IMG/VR virus record: IMGVR_UViG_3300032296_001455
Coordinates: 1 to 31,360 of that record
Source: a virus
Length of the DNA: 31,360 nucleotides
Reading direction: 5' to 3' (one strand)
Part shown: one piece after another, positions 21,462 through 29,024 of the stretch
Position numbering within the stretch: position 1 is the stretch's first letter
How the letters are laid out: every line of letters starts with the position of its first letter
Translations under genes and position numbers: made by a program
Notes under the pieces: generated by a model
What the model was told of the DNA's origin: nothing
The model's database searches: none
The model's input: only the letters and a program-made list of their open reading frames with translations

Positions 21462-22349
21462 TTACATCTGGTCGCCGTAGCCGTCGACGTGGGGGTTTCC
21501 AGTGGGAGCGGCCAGCCAGCCATCAGCCGGGGAAGGACCACCTGCCGCGATACGCTCGAGCAGGGCGGTCTGCTTGCGCTGCTCTTCGAGCTGAGCGGTC
21601 ATCGCTTCCATGACAGGGTTGGCGCCTACGCCTACCACGTTGGAGAAGCCTTCAGGTCCCTTGAAAGAGGTCGGCTTGGAGTCGAGTTCCTTCTGCTTGG
21701 CGATAGTCATCTCGGCGGCTTCCTTCTGCTTGGCAGCGGCGGTTTCTGCCTTGGCTTCCGGGGAGTCTGCCATGCGGGCCTGAGCACGGCGCTCGAGGAC
21801 ATCCTGCATATCCTTGTCCTTGCTCATATCGCTCAGGCCAAAGTAAAAGAGCATACCCTTCATGTCTCGCTTGAAGGCTTCCATGCCGCCCATCTTGGCC
21901 CCTTCGGCTTCGTATTGGGCGAGGGCCGCGTCGGCCTCTCCGCCGAAACCTAGGACGCCGCCTTCTTTCAGCTGCTCAGCGGCGAGGGCTTCGGCTGCGA
22001 TCTCGGCGTTCTTGCGGTCAAGAGCGTCCTGCCTGCGCTTGGCGACTTCCCGGGCGGAGGCGGTGGTGCCTGCGCGCATATACTTGTTCTCGCCCTTCTC
22101 CGCGTCGGCCAGAGCGTCACGCACGTCTTGGCGGGACTTCTCGATGGCGGACGAGATCATGTTGATGGCCTGATTCAGGATAACCATCGGCGCCGCGAAG
22201 GAGAGGAACAGGTCCTTGCCGAAGCTCTTGAACTTCGACTCGATGCCCTGCATATTCTTCTCCAGGTTGGAGACGGACTGCTTGACGCGGTCTGTGACCT
22301 TCTCGGCGTTGGTGTCGCCGTTGATGCTGAATTGGATTACGTTGCTCAT
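21462..22349 (-). CDS. Tape-measure candidate, unusually short
   Basis: A 295-aa, mostly helical protein. Residues 1-45 are charged and coiled, 47-69 form a hydrophobic segment (LFLSFAAPMVILNQAINMI), and a long Ala/Glu/Lys-rich helical rod follows to about 240, with a Gly/Pro-rich end. A long helix with one membrane-like segment, between tube/chaperone genes and distal tail genes, is the profile of a tape-measure protein, which sets tail length and is ejected with the DNA. At about 0.15 nm per residue it would give a tail of only about 44 nm. No other longer helical gene is present. Coupled to the upstream gene by ATGA. Confidence 0.6.
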   Translation of the reverse strand: MSNVIQFSINGDTNAEKVTDRVKQSVSNLEKNMQGIESKFKSFGKDLFLSFAAPMVILNQAINMISSAIEKSRQDVRDALADAEKGENKYMRAGTTASAREVAKRRQDALDRKNAEIAAEALAAEQLKEGGVLGFGGEADAALAQYEAEGAKMGGMEAFKRDMKGMLFYFGLSDMSKDKDMQDVLERRAQARMADSPEAKAETAAAKQKEAAEMTIAKQKELDSKPTSFKGPEGFSNVVGVGANPVMEAMTAQLEEQRKQTALLERIAAGGPSPADGWLAAPTGNPHVDGYGDQM

Positions 22350-22885
22350 TTTTGTTTGTCCATTTCCTCCATGAGTTTCTCTTCCTCGGTGGTCAGGACT
22401 TTCAGCTCGGCGCCCTTGATGACGGCAAAGGCCGAGTTCATCCAGATTGCTTGGGACTCAGGCATGGTCCATGCCCGGGTCTCGGGGATGCCGTTGGCAA
22501 CCAGATTGGCCACGACCGAAAGCACCCAGGGGATGCCGGTGGCGTCACCGTTTCGGCTGCGCTTCTGCCAGAACTTAGGCCAAGACTCGACCAGCACGAT
22601 CTGCGAGAACTTGTCGATTTGCTCGGCGAAGTAGTCCGGGTTGTTGGCCATCTTGCCGACGTGCCAGGAGTCGAGGAACGAAGCCTTGCCCATGGGTTCA
22701 CCGGCGCAGATCTTCACGGCCACCAGCAGGTCGATGGGGCGGATCTGCGCGTCGGAGCGGAGAAGGGGGCTGTCCGCCGCTTCCAGTTGGACGCGGTGAA
22801 TCAGCGCAAATGGCGCGACCCTACGCCCAAGAATCTTTACTTGGTCAGAAGGGTCCGTGAAGGCGCTCAGGAAGCGCCTGTCCAT
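22346..22885 (-). CDS. Tail assembly chaperone candidate, 179 aa
   Basis: The protein has an N-terminal domain with RRFLSAFTDPSD and RVAPFALIHRVQLE, a helical middle with conserved Trp/His residues, and a highly charged C-terminal tail (EEEKLMEEMDKQK). The pattern and the position between tube and tape-measure candidates fit a tail assembly chaperone. In lambda this gene is extended by a -1 frameshift (G/GT). An A-rich run precedes the stop here, but no extension frame is evident because the next gene starts inside the stop. The ATG immediately follows the tube stop. Confidence 0.6.
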   Translation of the reverse strand: MDRRFLSAFTDPSDQVKILGRRVAPFALIHRVQLEAADSPLLRSDAQIRPIDLLVAVKICAGEPMGKASFLDSWHVGKMANNPDYFAEQIDKFSQIVLVESWPKFWQKRSRNGDATGIPWVLSVVANLVANGIPETRAWTMPESQAIWMNSAFAVIKGAELKVLTTEEEKLMEEMDKQK

Positions 22886-23263
22886 TTAGGAAATCCCCTC
22901 GTATCCGACAGCAGTGACAGAGACGGCGGAGTAGCCGCGATTCGAGCCTTTGTCCGAAACCTTGGTGACCCAGCCCGAGAACGAAGTCGAAGCAGTACCA
23001 CCAGCGTATGACGAGGCGGTGTTGACCGTGACTTCAAAAGAAGCACCGAGGACCGGGATGGCGCTGGTCTTGGCAATCATCTCGACCGTGATCTGAGTCT
23101 TGCGGTCATCGCCGCGCCAAGCGACGGTGAGACCGTTCTCGTCGACGATGGTGGCCTCGGCGGTGAACTCACCGTCGTTGGTGTAACTTTGCACCACGGC
23201 GTTGGAGACGAGGGTGTCGCCACAGCCATAGATTGCACTGACGCCCTGGACGATTGCTGCCAT
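22886..23263 (-). CDS. Tail tube protein candidate
   Basis: A 125-aa beta-rich protein (TAEATIVDENGLTVAW, ITVEMIAKTSAIPVLG, SYSAV-type strands) of the size and place expected for a siphovirus tail tube subunit. It follows the tail terminator candidate and precedes the chaperone. It has its own CCCGAA-N8-CAATA element upstream, in line with a highly expressed gene. No family motif is decisive. Confidence 0.6.
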   Translation of the reverse strand: MAAIVQGVSAIYGCGDTLVSNAVVQSYTNDGEFTAEATIVDENGLTVAWRGDDRKTQITVEMIAKTSAIPVLGASFEVTVNTASSYAGGTASTSFSGWVTKVSDKGSNRGYSAVSVTAVGYEGIS

Positions 23264-23287
23264 ATACCTATTGTCTGGTAGTTCGGG
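23261..23287 (-). promoter_or_regulatory. Late leader element, copy 3
   Basis: CCCGAA (23287-23282), eight bases, CAATAGGTATATG with the ATG of the tube gene at 23263. It starts directly after the TAA stop of the preceding gene and fills the whole 24-bp gap. Confidence 0.55.
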
Positions 23288-23722
23288 TTACTGAGGGTTC
23301 ACCACAATCAGCAGGTCGTAGGAGAAGACCGAGGCCCAGGAGCGCTCGTTTACCCCCTCGTCCTCAGCGGTGGGGGTGATGTCGTAGCAGAGGGCATCCC
23401 CGCTGGCCACGAAGCCCGCCTTGATGGCGGTAAGGTCCTGCATGGCTCCGGCGATGGCGGCGCAGCGCTCGCGGTGCTGGCTTAGGGTGGTGTCGTCGGC
23501 GGAGTCGAATACGGTCACCCGGACCCCGCAGTTGTAGTTGCCGAGGCCGTCAGGGAAGTCGTTCGGCAGCCGGGCGGAGTCGCATAGGACCACGCACTTG
23601 GGGAGCGTGGCGGTCTCAGCTGAGTCCCCGGTATAGAACGTGACGCCATTCAGTTCTGGCTGGCTGTCGAGGTAGGAAGCCAGGACGGCTTCCACGATGT
23701 GTCGTGCGGATTTGTAGCCCAT
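23288..23722 (-). CDS. Tail terminator candidate (lambda gpU position)
   Basis: A 144-aa protein: an N-terminal helix (ARHIVEAVLASYLDSQ), then beta strands including KCVVLCDSAR, CGVRVTVFDSAD and VFSYDLLIVV. This helix-then-strands pattern, and the place between the completion protein and tube genes, match tail-terminator proteins of the gpU type, which cap the tail tube and connect it to the head. The identification is from context and general pattern. Followed directly by late element copy 3. Confidence 0.6.
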   Translation of the reverse strand: MGYKSARHIVEAVLASYLDSQPELNGVTFYTGDSAETATLPKCVVLCDSARLPNDFPDGLGNYNCGVRVTVFDSADDTTLSQHRERCAAIAGAMQDLTAIKAGFVASGDALCYDITPTAEDEGVNERSWASVFSYDLLIVVNPQ

Positions 23723-23726
23723 AAAG

Positions 23727-24710
23727 TTATTTGGATTTCTTGCGGTTGGCCCGTTCGATGGCGTCCCGCATACGAGCCTGCACCGTGTCCTTGATTTGGC
23801 GAACGCGATTTCCGTAGACGATGTTCTCGGTGTTGGCGTCCTTGGCCACGTTGTTGATGTTGCCGATCAGGTTCTGGATGGTCATCGAGACGCGGCTCTT
23901 GGTGACCGATTGGCTGAAGACCCCCGTGCCGGAGCGGATGTTGGAATCCACCCAGGGCGCGTTGTAGACGCCGAAGTTGCGCTCGACTCCCTTCTTGTTC
24001 ACGGGCTTGGGAATCTGCCGGAGGTTGAACGCCCACCCGGCCTTGACGCGGCCGACCTTCTGCTGGCGGTCGAGGATGTAGGCATTCAGGGCGGCGGTCG
24101 ATTCGATGTAATACTGCGGGCCTCCGATGGGCTGGTTGCGCTTCCATCGTCCGTTCACGGCGTTCTTATACTTGTCGTGGATGGGACGCGGGTCCGGGGC
24201 GAGGCCGGCCACAGGTCGATAGGTGCCACGGATGTTGGCCTTGTTCAGGTAGTTGCTGGCCTTCTTGAACGCCCGGTGGTGGTCGGTGTCCTGCATGATC
24301 TTGCGGAGGACAGGGGACAGGCCGCGAACCTTGCCAGCGGTCTGGCTGGTATAGACGTCCAGCCACTCGGCGCCGAAGCCGCCCTCAGCACCTCGGCCAA
24401 GTTTCACCGCGTTCACGATCTGGCGGAGAAAGACGGACTTGCCCTTCACCGGGGCGTCCTGGGGAATGAAGATGCGTTTGACGTCGTTGCCTAGCTTGTT
24501 GGCACCGGCACGGCGCGCAGCGTCCAGCAGGCCACGGCCTCCGCCCTTGGGCATAGGGGGCGTGAAGGTCATGGCGTCCCGGCACATCAGGCGCATCTGC
24601 TCCCGCCCGATCTGCTCGAGGTCACCGCCGACCTGCTTGGCGAACTCGTCCAAGGCCATAGTGAAGTCCAACAGGGACTTCGGGTCGATGGCTGGGTTGC
24701 CCTTAGCCAT
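23727..24710 (-). CDS. Head-tail completion or minor tail protein (gp10/gpZ type)
   Basis: A 327-aa basic protein. The N-terminal region LDEFAKQVGGDLEQIGREQM with a following FTPPMPKGGG resembles the start of HK97 gp10/lambda gpZ-like tail completion proteins (helix, then TPxxTG-type loop). The rest is rich in Asn, Arg and Lys and ends NRKKSK. It is longer than usual gp10-like proteins. Its ATG shares one base with the preceding stop (TAATG). Confidence 0.55.
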   Translation of the reverse strand: MAKGNPAIDPKSLLDFTMALDEFAKQVGGDLEQIGREQMRLMCRDAMTFTPPMPKGGGRGLLDAARRAGANKLGNDVKRIFIPQDAPVKGKSVFLRQIVNAVKLGRGAEGGFGAEWLDVYTSQTAGKVRGLSPVLRKIMQDTDHHRAFKKASNYLNKANIRGTYRPVAGLAPDPRPIHDKYKNAVNGRWKRNQPIGGPQYYIESTAALNAYILDRQQKVGRVKAGWAFNLRQIPKPVNKKGVERNFGVYNAPWVDSNIRSGTGVFSQSVTKSRVSMTIQNLIGNINNVAKDANTENIVYGNRVRQIKDTVQARMRDAIERANRKKSK

Positions 24711-25081
24711 TACTGGTTATCGTCGATGCACTCCAGCTCGATGACGGCGCTGGCCTGCTTGTAAGCCTGACCCTTGACCCGGAGGACCTGCCCGTTGACC
24801 GTCAGTTTCTTACCTTCGGCTAAGGAGGCGATAGGGACGCCCGAGACGATGGTGGCTACCTGCCCTCCAACCCGACCATCAGAAGCCGTCCAAGGGGCCG
24901 TAGCGGCGGCGAATCGCACCGTCCACATCTTCTGGTCGACGAAGCCCCCCGCGTCGAACTTGGGGGTGTTCATGGGGCGGGACAGGGCAACCAGGAAGAG
25001 GTTGCCGTTGACGCTGGCCGGGACGCCTACGTCCGCCAACAGTCCTTGGAAGTCTGCGAGAAAGGTCTGGTAGATGCTCAT
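24710..25081 (-). CDS. Head-tail connector candidate, 123 aa
   Basis: The protein starts MSIYQTFLADFQGLLADVG and continues as beta-rich sequence (FLVALSRPMNTP, KMWTVRFAAATAPW, VATIVSGVPIAS). It lies at the first position after the major capsid gene and terminator, where siphoviruses encode connector or stopper proteins. The ATG at 25081 was chosen because a longer frame (to 25114) would run into the terminator hairpin. No specific family recognised. Confidence 0.6.
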   Translation of the reverse strand: MSIYQTFLADFQGLLADVGVPASVNGNLFLVALSRPMNTPKFDAGGFVDQKMWTVRFAAATAPWTASDGRVGGQVATIVSGVPIASLAEGKKLTVNGQVLRVKGQAYKQASAVIELECIDDNQ

Positions 25082-25100
25082 GGGTTGGAAAGGGGGATAC

Positions 25101-25125
25101 AAAAAAGCCCCCATTGCTGGGGGCT
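25101..25125 (-). terminator. Terminator after the major capsid gene
   Basis: On the minus strand AGCCCCC and GGGGGCT form a 7-bp stem (25125-25119 with 25112-25106) with a 6-nt loop, followed by TTTTTT. It lies 21 bp after the capsid stop. Partial termination here would raise capsid mRNA above that of downstream tail genes. Confidence 0.85.
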
Positions 25126-25145
25126 GTTCAGAGGCTCAGCCCCGA

Positions 25146-26000
25146 TTAGGGGTTGTAGACCGAGGCGATGGTGCCCGTGGTGATGCCCTTGGCCGCGCCG
25201 AACATCAGTTCCATGGAACCGATGAGGTTACGGGTGGAGGGGTCGACCCAGACGTTGTACGAGACCGAGATGCCGAGACCTTCGATCGGGACGACTTCGC
25301 GGACGAGGAACTGGTTGCCGACGGCGTCGAGGTCCGGGCTGGCAGCGGCCATAGCCACGGCTTCAGCCGAGCAGGCGAAACCAGCGAGTTTGGCTTCAGA
25401 CGGGAAGACGTTGGCGTAGAACACGCCGCCTTCGAAACCGTAAGCACCTTCAGCGAGAGGAAGGGAGTTGGTGCTGTTCGGGATGAGGTTGCTGTAGATG
25501 CCCGGGTTGACGATGAGCGTCTTGCGACCGGCCTTGCTGACACCAGCCCAGAGAGCCTTGAGTTCAGCAGAGCCAGGGATGACAGCCGAGTCGGCAGCGG
25601 TGACCGTGGCGGCGCCGAAGTTGGCGACGGTGATCGGAGCGGTAGCGGCGGCCCAGATGGAGTCGGCCAGCTTGTCCATGTTGATCTTCAGGATCTTCTC
25701 GAGGCGGATGCCGTTCTGGACATCAGCGTAGGAGAGGCCGAAGGGCTGGTAGAGGTGGTTCAGTTCCACGGCAGAGGCACCGAGGGTGCTGGCGCCGATG
25801 GAATTAAACGAGGTCGGGTTGGTCAGCGTGGTGCTGCCAGCGGTGGAGAGAGCCACCTGGACGACGTCCTTCGGGCGCTTCACGTCCGAGGAGAAGTCGG
25901 AGGCGAAGTTGCGAAGACCGGCGAGGCGGTTCGAGAGGGAGGTGAGGCTGAGCTCGGCGACGGTGTCGACGATCAGAGCGCTGTTGATGGTGTTAGCCAT
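25146..26000 (-). CDS. Major capsid protein
   Basis: A 284-aa protein rich in Ala, Ser, Thr and Val with no Cys-rich or catalytic motif. The order protease, scaffold candidate, this gene, terminator, connectors is that of HK97-fold phages. The sequence has an N-terminal helical arm, a central segment KILKINMDKLADSIWAAA that resembles the long spine helix, and C-terminal strands (VSYNVWVDPSTRNLIG, a loop-like P-domain end). Length fits a small HK97-fold capsid. A strong terminator directly after the gene suggests high, isolated expression. The family subtype cannot be fixed by eye. Confidence 0.8.
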   Translation of the reverse strand: MANTINSALIVDTVAELSLTSLSNRLAGLRNFASDFSSDVKRPKDVVQVALSTAGSTTLTNPTSFNSIGASTLGASAVELNHLYQPFGLSYADVQNGIRLEKILKINMDKLADSIWAAATAPITVANFGAATVTAADSAVIPGSAELKALWAGVSKAGRKTLIVNPGIYSNLIPNSTNSLPLAEGAYGFEGGVFYANVFPSEAKLAGFACSAEAVAMAAASPDLDAVGNQFLVREVVPIEGLGISVSYNVWVDPSTRNLIGSMELMFGAAKGITTGTIASVYNP

Positions 26001-26027
26001 AGTGGGTTATGATATGTGGGTGAAGGG

Positions 26028-26435
26028 TTACTTGGAAAAGAGGACGGCCTTGTGCTTCTTGAAGAACGCACGGCGCTCAGGGCCAGCAGGCATCGAGGCG
26101 TACTGATCGGCGAGCGAGACGGCGGCGGCGGCAGCGGTGTCTTCGGCCTTGACGGCTTCGACGCCAGAAGAGGCGAGGATGTTCGCGGCTTCCTTGGCGC
26201 CGGACTGCACGGAGGCTTCCAGGGCGGAAACCTTGGCGTTGGCTTCTTCAAGCTTCGCGGCGAGGTCAGCCAGGGCGGCGTCCTTCTCGGCGAGGGAAAC
26301 CTTGGCGGCGTCCAGTTCGACGGAGACGTTGACGGCGGCGGCTTCGACGCTCTTGCGGAGGTCGTCGCGCTCAGACGTCAGGGAGATGACAGCGGCCTCG
26401 GCGGCCTTGAAGCGTTCTTCGATGGTGAGAGCCAT
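26028..26435 (-). CDS. Scaffold candidate, coiled-coil protein
   Basis: A 135-aa highly charged, Ala/Glu/Lys-rich protein predicted to be almost one long coiled coil (EERFKAAEAAVISLTSERDD onward), with a C-terminal end PERRAFFKKHKAVLFSK resembling the capsid-binding tails of phage scaffolds. It stands directly between the S49 protease and capsid genes, the place of Nu3 in lambda, where the protease and scaffold share a gene; here they are separate. It starts downstream of late element copy 2. Confidence 0.75.
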   Translation of the reverse strand: MALTIEERFKAAEAAVISLTSERDDLRKSVEAAAVNVSVELDAAKVSLAEKDAALADLAAKLEEANAKVSALEASVQSGAKEAANILASSGVEAVKAEDTAAAAAVSLADQYASMPAGPERRAFFKKHKAVLFSK

Positions 26436-26458
26436 ATACTATTGCGGGGTAGTTCGGG
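26433..26458 (-). promoter_or_regulatory. Late leader element, copy 2
   Basis: CCCGAA (26458-26453), eight bases, CAATAGTATATG, with the ATG at 26435. It begins right after the protease stop codon and occupies the entire gap before the scaffold-capsid pair. Confidence 0.55.
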
Positions 26459-27262
26459 TTAGGTGGTCCGCTCGAACTCTTCGAGGGCGGCGTTGAAGGA
26501 CGTGGCCAGCCCGGTGATGAGCCCCTTTTCGGCGGCTTCTTCGCCAGTAAACACTTGGCCTTCCATGTCTTCGTCCCTGGCGTAAGAGCGCTTGCGCTTC
26601 ACGACAGACTTGAAGCGGTCGTGCATACGCTCGATGCGGCGCTGCTCTTCGCCGCGCATATCTTCGGAGTAGCCTTCTCCGGCCACGTTGGCGGCCTTCA
26701 GTTTACCCGCACGGAAGATTTCGAGCTGCAGGCCGATCTGCTTGTAGTGCTCGGCGTAGGACTCGTCGACCATGATGACGCCGATGGAGCCGACGTAAGC
26801 GGACGGAGAGGCCAGCACGTGGTCGGCCTGACTGCCCCAATAGAAACCACCCGAGGCCATCAGGTCCTTGGTATAGGCCATGGTCGGCAGCGGAAGCATG
26901 GCCACCTTGTCGGCGAGCTCAGGGGTGCCGAGGACGGAACCGCCCGGGCTGGAGATGTTGAAAGCGATACGCTTCACCGCAGGGTTGGCGAGAGCCTCGT
27001 CAATCTGGTCGGAGATTTCCTCCATGTCGGCGCCGCCAGTGAGTTTCTCGAACTTGGTGAGACCGATACCCAGCACACCCTTGGCGCTGATGACCGCCGT
27101 GCCGTTCGGGGTCACGTAGGGCTTGGCGACAGGGTTGAAGAACATATCGAGCACGCCTTCGACCACGCCGTACTTCTCGGCGTACTTGGCGTGGTTCGCG
27201 GCCTTGATCGGGTCGCAGAGCATCGGCTCGCGACCACAGAGAGCATTGTGTAAAGACTTCAT
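26459..27262 (-). CDS. S49-family head maturation protease
   Basis: The 267-aa protein is of the SppA/lambda gpC type, which cleaves scaffold and portal or capsid parts during prohead maturation. Visible: FNISSPGGSV (102-110) of the crotonase-like fold, MASGGFYWGS with the catalytic Ser137, AYVGSIGVIM (about 156-164), and FRAGKLKAAN with Lys189, 52 residues after the Ser as in Ser/Lys dyads of this family. It lacks the C-terminal scaffold extension of lambda gpC, consistent with the separate scaffold gene next door. ATGA overlap with the portal gene. Confidence 0.92.
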   Translation of the reverse strand: MKSLHNALCGREPMLCDPIKAANHAKYAEKYGVVEGVLDMFFNPVAKPYVTPNGTAVISAKGVLGIGLTKFEKLTGGADMEEISDQIDEALANPAVKRIAFNISSPGGSVLGTPELADKVAMLPLPTMAYTKDLMASGGFYWGSQADHVLASPSAYVGSIGVIMVDESYAEHYKQIGLQLEIFRAGKLKAANVAGEGYSEDMRGEEQRRIERMHDRFKSVVKRKRSYARDEDMEGQVFTGEEAAEKGLITGLATSFNAALEEFERTT

Positions 27263-28749
27263 GGGTTAGAGGGGGCGGGAGGTTCGGGGACGTCCAGGTT
27301 GTCGGCGACGTCTTGCGACATCTGCGCCGGGGTCTGGCCCTGCTGGAGCCAGTTGAACGCGGACTGATAAATCATCCAGAGGGGAAGGCCCGCATCCTTG
27401 GCGGCCTGAACCATGGCGGACATTTCCTTCACGCGGGTCGAGACGACCTCTTCGTGGGTCATGCCCTTCTTGCCGAGGATGGCGGTGGCCGTGGTCAGAC
27501 CCATCTGCAGGTCGGCACGGTCTTGCGCGGCTTCGCGGCCAGCGTCGACGGTGACGTCGCGCGGGGTGATCCACGTCTTGCGGTTGAAGTAGGGGTCGTC
27601 CGGCAGTTCGCCGTTCTGGATACCCCAGGAGATGACGAAGTCCCACGTGTCGTCACAGACGGTGTCGATGGTCAGGTTCTGCCATTTCGCGGCGATGCGT
27701 GAGACCTTGGCGGCCACTAGGCGGATAGCCGGGCCGGTGATGCCGGAAGGGTCGGAGACGTATTCGACAGGGAGCAGCTTGACGATGTCGCGCTCGATGG
27801 CCTTCATCATGCCGACCCAAGCTGGCGATGGGCGGTTTGATGCGATTTGGGTTAGATCTTCATTGGTATCCACCACGGCGAGTTTGCCGCCCATCTGGCT
27901 GGCAAGTCGCTCGCAGGAACCGTTAGCGGAACCGCCAGCGAACTGTGCGGCGGCATCGTCCTGAAGCATACCACCTGCCTTTTTCAGCAACATGACGTGG
28001 TCGCTCGCCGCGCGGAGAGCGGTCTTCTCTAGCTCGAAGACCTCGAGCTGATCCTGCACAGAATTGAGGCTAGACTGCAGCACTGGGTATCCGCGAACGG
28101 AGGACGCACGCTCGAACTCGCAGACGTGGCTCATGGACTCGACAGGGATGAACCTGTCCTTCTTGTCGCCGTCGACGTAGATGTTGTAGCCGACCACTTC
28201 GCCGTAGGAACCGAGGTAGACGCCGTCAACGCACTTGGGGTTGAACTCGTCCTTGGTCGGACCGACGCGGTGGGCTTCGATGAGTTGGACGCGAGGCCGG
28301 CCGGTCTTCGGGTCGTAGGTCTTCAGCAGGAACGCATCCCCATCGACCAGCGAACCGAACAGGCTGAGGCGCTGCACTTGGCCGAACGTGAAGCGACCGC
28401 TGATGTCGCACTTCTTCGACCAGTTGCGGAAGTACTCTTCGTACTGCGCGGCCTTCTTCGGGTCCTGTGCCAGGGACTGAGGCACGAGGCCGTCACCGAT
28501 GGTGACCAGCACGACCTCGTCCATGACCTGCTTGTAGGTCGGAGAGTTGCGGATACCCCAGCGGGACTTACCGATCATCTGGATACGGTTGACCGAAGAC
28601 AGGTCAGTGCGACCGTCGGACGGCGCCGAGGTCAGCAGCCAACGCCGGGTGGCCGACTGGGTCGTGCTCGCGTATTGGCTGTAGTTCGCCCCCGCCTGCT
28701 TCCGAGGCGACTTAGTTGCAGGCGTTTTGGGTGTCTTCTTGGTGGCCAT
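27259..28749 (-). CDS. Portal protein, lambda gpB type
   Basis: The 496-aa product forms the dodecameric ring through which DNA enters and leaves the head. It has the lambda-type portal pattern: an N-terminal NSPTYKQVMDEVVLVTIGDG, HVCEFERASSVRGYPVLQSS (the conserved RG-P block), VEYVSDPSGITGPAIR near residue 330, and PYFNRKTWITPRDVTVD. A basic N-terminal tail (KKTPKTPATKSPRKQ) precedes the fold. The ATG at 28749 shares one base with the gpW-like stop; a longer frame upstream overlaps that gene. Lies between the joiner and protease genes as in lambda. Confidence 0.93.
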   Translation of the reverse strand: MATKKTPKTPATKSPRKQAGANYSQYASTTQSATRRWLLTSAPSDGRTDLSSVNRIQMIGKSRWGIRNSPTYKQVMDEVVLVTIGDGLVPQSLAQDPKKAAQYEEYFRNWSKKCDISGRFTFGQVQRLSLFGSLVDGDAFLLKTYDPKTGRPRVQLIEAHRVGPTKDEFNPKCVDGVYLGSYGEVVGYNIYVDGDKKDRFIPVESMSHVCEFERASSVRGYPVLQSSLNSVQDQLEVFELEKTALRAASDHVMLLKKAGGMLQDDAAAQFAGGSANGSCERLASQMGGKLAVVDTNEDLTQIASNRPSPAWVGMMKAIERDIVKLLPVEYVSDPSGITGPAIRLVAAKVSRIAAKWQNLTIDTVCDDTWDFVISWGIQNGELPDDPYFNRKTWITPRDVTVDAGREAAQDRADLQMGLTTATAILGKKGMTHEEVVSTRVKEMSAMVQAAKDAGLPLWMIYQSAFNWLQQGQTPAQMSQDVADNLDVPEPPAPSNP

Positions 28750-29000
28750 CAGAGGTCGATGCGGTAGGTCCAAGTCTTCTGGACCGAGGTATGGGCGCCG
28801 CCATACTTGGCACTGTCCAGCTTAGATAGCGCGAAATTAATCTCGAGCATCCGGGTCTGCGGGGGGATGCCCCACTGCTTGTTGACCGAGGTACCGCTGT
28901 CAGAATAGGACGTGACCGCTAAGCCCATATCGGCAAGAGCCTGCTGCTTGTAGGCGAGCAAGGTATCTTCATCCAACCCTACGAACAACCCGAGAGGCAT
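28749..29000 (-). CDS. gpW-like head-tail joining protein
   Basis: An 83-aa protein at the place of lambda gpW, between large terminase and portal. The helical N-terminal part with DEDTLLAYKQQALADM, then SYSDSGTSVNKQWG and a C-terminal helix with beta end matches the size and secondary-structure order of gpW, which plugs the portal and allows tail joining. The start at 29000 is supported by late element copy 1 directly before it; an ATG at 29099 would lie deep inside the terminase gene. Confidence 0.75.
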   Translation of the reverse strand: MPLGLFVGLDEDTLLAYKQQALADMGLAVTSYSDSGTSVNKQWGIPPQTRMLEINFALSKLDSAKYGGAHTSVQKTWTYRIDL

Positions 29001-29024
29001 ATACTTATTGCCTCTCAGTTCGGG
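28998..29024 (-). promoter_or_regulatory. Late leader element, copy 1
   Basis: CCCGAA (29024-29019), eight bases, CAATAAGTATATG with the ATG at 29000. It overlaps the end of the large terminase gene, whose stop codon TAA is part of the CAATAA block. Confidence 0.55.

Noticed and set aside
22346-22360. A-rich run before the stop of the chaperone candidate as a lambda G/GT-type frameshift site
   Set aside because: The next gene starts within the stop codon and no separate extension frame lies between, so there is nothing for a frameshift to add except a direct fusion to the tape measure.
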